Assembly (NCBI GenBank): GCA_015487645.1 | Contig: WFPH01000184.1 | Span: forward strand, 1-5,136 | Length of the DNA stretch: 5,136 nucleotides | Origin: Thermosulfurimonas sp. | Lineage (GTDB): Bacteria; Desulfobacterota; Thermodesulfobacteria; Thermodesulfobacteriales; Thermodesulfobacteriaceae | Reading direction: 5' to 3' | In this document: piece after piece, positions 4,034 to 5,136 of the stretch | Position numbering within the stretch: the stretch's first letter is position 1 | Layout: the number at the start of each line of letters is the position of its first letter | Notes under the pieces: model-generated | The model's input: only the letters and a program-made list of their open reading frames with translations | What the model was told of the DNA's origin: nothing | The model's database searches: none | Made by a program: the position numbers and the translations under genes

Positions 4034-5134
4034 TCAGTAACCATCCCCGAGAAGATGGACATTACCAAGGTGGATCTTTTTAAGGCCAGCGGAACGGGCA
4101 AGGGCGAGGGCAGCCTCCGCGTGACGACGGGAGGTGGTGGGAAGGTCCTCTAGGTAAAATGTAGGGTAGAAAGCTAAAAGGGACCAGGGAATCTCGGGAT
4201 TAAGTGCGGAAATAAACCTTGCGAGAGCCGCAATTTCTTCCTCATCCACATATCCAGGAACGAGGAGAGTGGAAGCCACAAGCGGAGGCGGCATGGGCCT
4301 TACGGAGGCCAGCTCCGCAAGAGTTTTAAAGTTTTCAAGAGTAGCTCGATTGGAGACTCCGCAAAGGGTGAAGTGGATTGGAAGGCTAAAGGCCTTAAGA
4401 TCCACTTTAAGAGTTCCACCGGTCTCTAAAGAAAGGGCCATCATTTGGCGTAGAATCCGGGGGTTTTCGGCCCCGTTGGTTTCCCAACAGATCCTAAGGA
4501 TGCGGCCGGAGGCAGCCTTGAGAGCCTTTTTGGAAAAGGCTAGAGCGTGAGGACTTTGCGGTCCTGGATCCCCGCCGAAGTAACAAATACAGGAGACCTC
4601 GGGCCTTAAGTCCGCAAGCATCCGGTCTCTCGCTCGGCGGCGACCGCTAAGAGGCCTTTTCCTAAAGTGCCAGTTCTGACAGTAAAGACAATTGAAATTG
4701 CAGGCCTCGTAAAAGACGGCCAGGTTAAAGTATCCTCTTTCAGGTCCCGGTCGATAGGCAAAATAGGGGAAACCTGCACCGGTCCCACCGGCACAAACGA
4801 AATCGGCCACACAATTTGTGGGCAAAGGATCAAGATACCAGGACACATAGGCTTCATTAGGGCTGGCACCGATAAGCCTTCCCCCCAGGTTTTGCCAGAT
4901 CCCGCAGTAGCCGAAGGCCCCCTCCGGGATGCGGCAGCGGTGAAAACAGAGGTTACAGGGGAGACCTTCTTCGGCCCGAGGAGGGGCTTCGGGAAGGCCG
5001 AAGGCCTTCCTTGTGCGGGCGTGGATTTTGTTTATCTCGGGCTCTATCTCCGACCAGTAGTTTCTTAGGCAGCTTACGCAGAAACCGATACGATCCGAAA
5101 TGGTTTTCGCTTTTTTACCGCACGAAAGACAGGT
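4034..5134 (-). CDS. Radical SAM protein, PflA/AmrS-like (5' end outside window)
   Basis: The frame is open from the stop (complement of 4034-4036) to the right edge, giving 366 visible residues without an N-terminus. Visible order: a cysteine pair motif C2-x-x-C5 and C19-x-x-C22, probably a zinc ribbon; then CNLCFHRCRIPEGAFGYCG (60-78), the Cys-rich lead-in typical of AmmeMemoRadiSam-type (AmrS) and PflA-related proteins; then the radical SAM cluster motif CNFNCLYC (C145, C149, C152) followed by QNWHFR. Later come FGGDP (186-190), WETNG (217-221) and KVDLKAF (243-249), matching the SAM- and substrate-binding strands of PflA-like enzymes. The family cleaves SAM reductively using a 4Fe-4S cluster; the substrate here is unknown. 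An internal GTG at 4846 would delete the first Cys clusters and is not a likely start. It probably belongs to the host flank, upstream of tRNA-Leu on the same strand. Confidence 0.88.
   Translation of the reverse strand, partial: TCLSCGKKAKTISDRIGFCVSCLRNYWSEIEPEINKIHARTRKAFGLPEAPPRAEEGLPCNLCFHRCRIPEGAFGYCGIWQNLGGRLIGASPNEAYVSWYLDPLPTNCVADFVCAGGTGAGFPYFAYRPGPERGYFNLAVFYEACNFNCLYCQNWHFRKRPLSGRRRARDRMLADLRPEVSCICYFGGDPGPQSPHALAFSKKALKAASGRILRICWETNGAENPRILRQMMALSLETGGTLKVDLKAFSLPIHFTLCGVSNRATLENFKTLAELASVRPMPPPLVASTLLVPGYVDEEEIAALARFISALNPEIPWSLLAFYPTFYLEDLPTTSRRHAEAALALARSAGLKKIHLGNVHLLGDGY
4992..5010. repeat. Perfect 8-bp inverted repeat with 3-nt loop
   Basis: GGAAGGCC (4992-4999) and GGCCTTCC (5003-5010) are separated by GAA. 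The palindrome lies within the radical SAM coding frame, encoding the linker between its two Cys-rich N-terminal parts. No T-tract follows, so it is not a terminator; it may be chance or a stable mRNA hairpin. Confidence 0.6.
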
Positions 5135-5136
5135 AC

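Noticed and set aside
4034..4846. Radical SAM gene starting at GTG 4846
   Set aside because: The frame stays open to the window edge, and the upstream part encodes family-typical Cys motifs, so the gene is longer and truncated by the window.
4269..5068. Two + strand frames (4269-4550 and 4667-5068)
   Set aside because: They are antisense to the radical SAM gene and have no domain signal of their own.

Overview
The window looks like one end of an integrated, phage-like element in a bacterial chromosome. Bacterial features are Shine-Dalgarno sites, a TATAAT box before a tRNA gene and a Rho-independent terminator. The GC-rich, tightly packed genes and charge-rich proteins (many E, K, R) would suit a thermophilic Gram-negative bacterium such as a Thermodesulfobacteriota member, but that lineage is only a guess.

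Layout, left to right. Positions 1-139 hold the unassigned tail of an upstream region and a strong terminator (93-129). Next comes a + strand run of tRNA and small protein genes: tRNA-Phe(GAA) with an atypical C33 (140-212), a CAU tRNA (228-299) lying inside the most plausible start of a small HTH/excisionase-like gene (227-499), an uncharacterised 'TPH'-type phage protein (503-922), a RuvC-like resolvase (925-1443), an unknown basic protein (1440-1772), tRNA-Gln(UUG) (1786-1860), and a compact C5-cytosine DNA methyltransferase (1871-2512). Convergent with these is a tyrosine integrase with an N-terminal zinc ribbon (2509-3663, minus strand). A 234-bp non-coding stretch (3664-3897) carries two families of direct repeats and lies between the integrase and an intact tRNA-Leu(UAA) (3898-3986, minus strand), which has its own promoter. 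At the right edge is a partial radical SAM gene of the PflA/AmrS type (4034-5134, minus strand, 5' end outside the window).

Interpretation. The integrase lies just beyond the 3' end of tRNA-Leu, the usual arrangement for a tyrosine-recombinase element integrated into a tRNA gene. The element therefore extends leftward from about 3900, and tRNA-Leu plus the radical SAM gene are probably host sequence. The element's genes fit a temperate phage or related integrative element: excisionase-like HTH, Holliday-junction resolvase, DNA methyltransferase, integrase, and its own tRNAs for Phe, Met or Ile, and Gln. The other attachment site is not in view.

The oddest features are the tRNAs: C33 in tRNA-Phe, U1-A72 plus U73 in the CAU tRNA, an ORF that appears to start within a tRNA gene, and a methyltransferase gene beginning 10 nt after an encoded tRNA CCA end without a visible ribosome-binding site. 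The RuvC-like protein also has Ser where the last catalytic Asp is expected. I found no CRISPR array, insertion sequence or rRNA, and no clear wholly new system.
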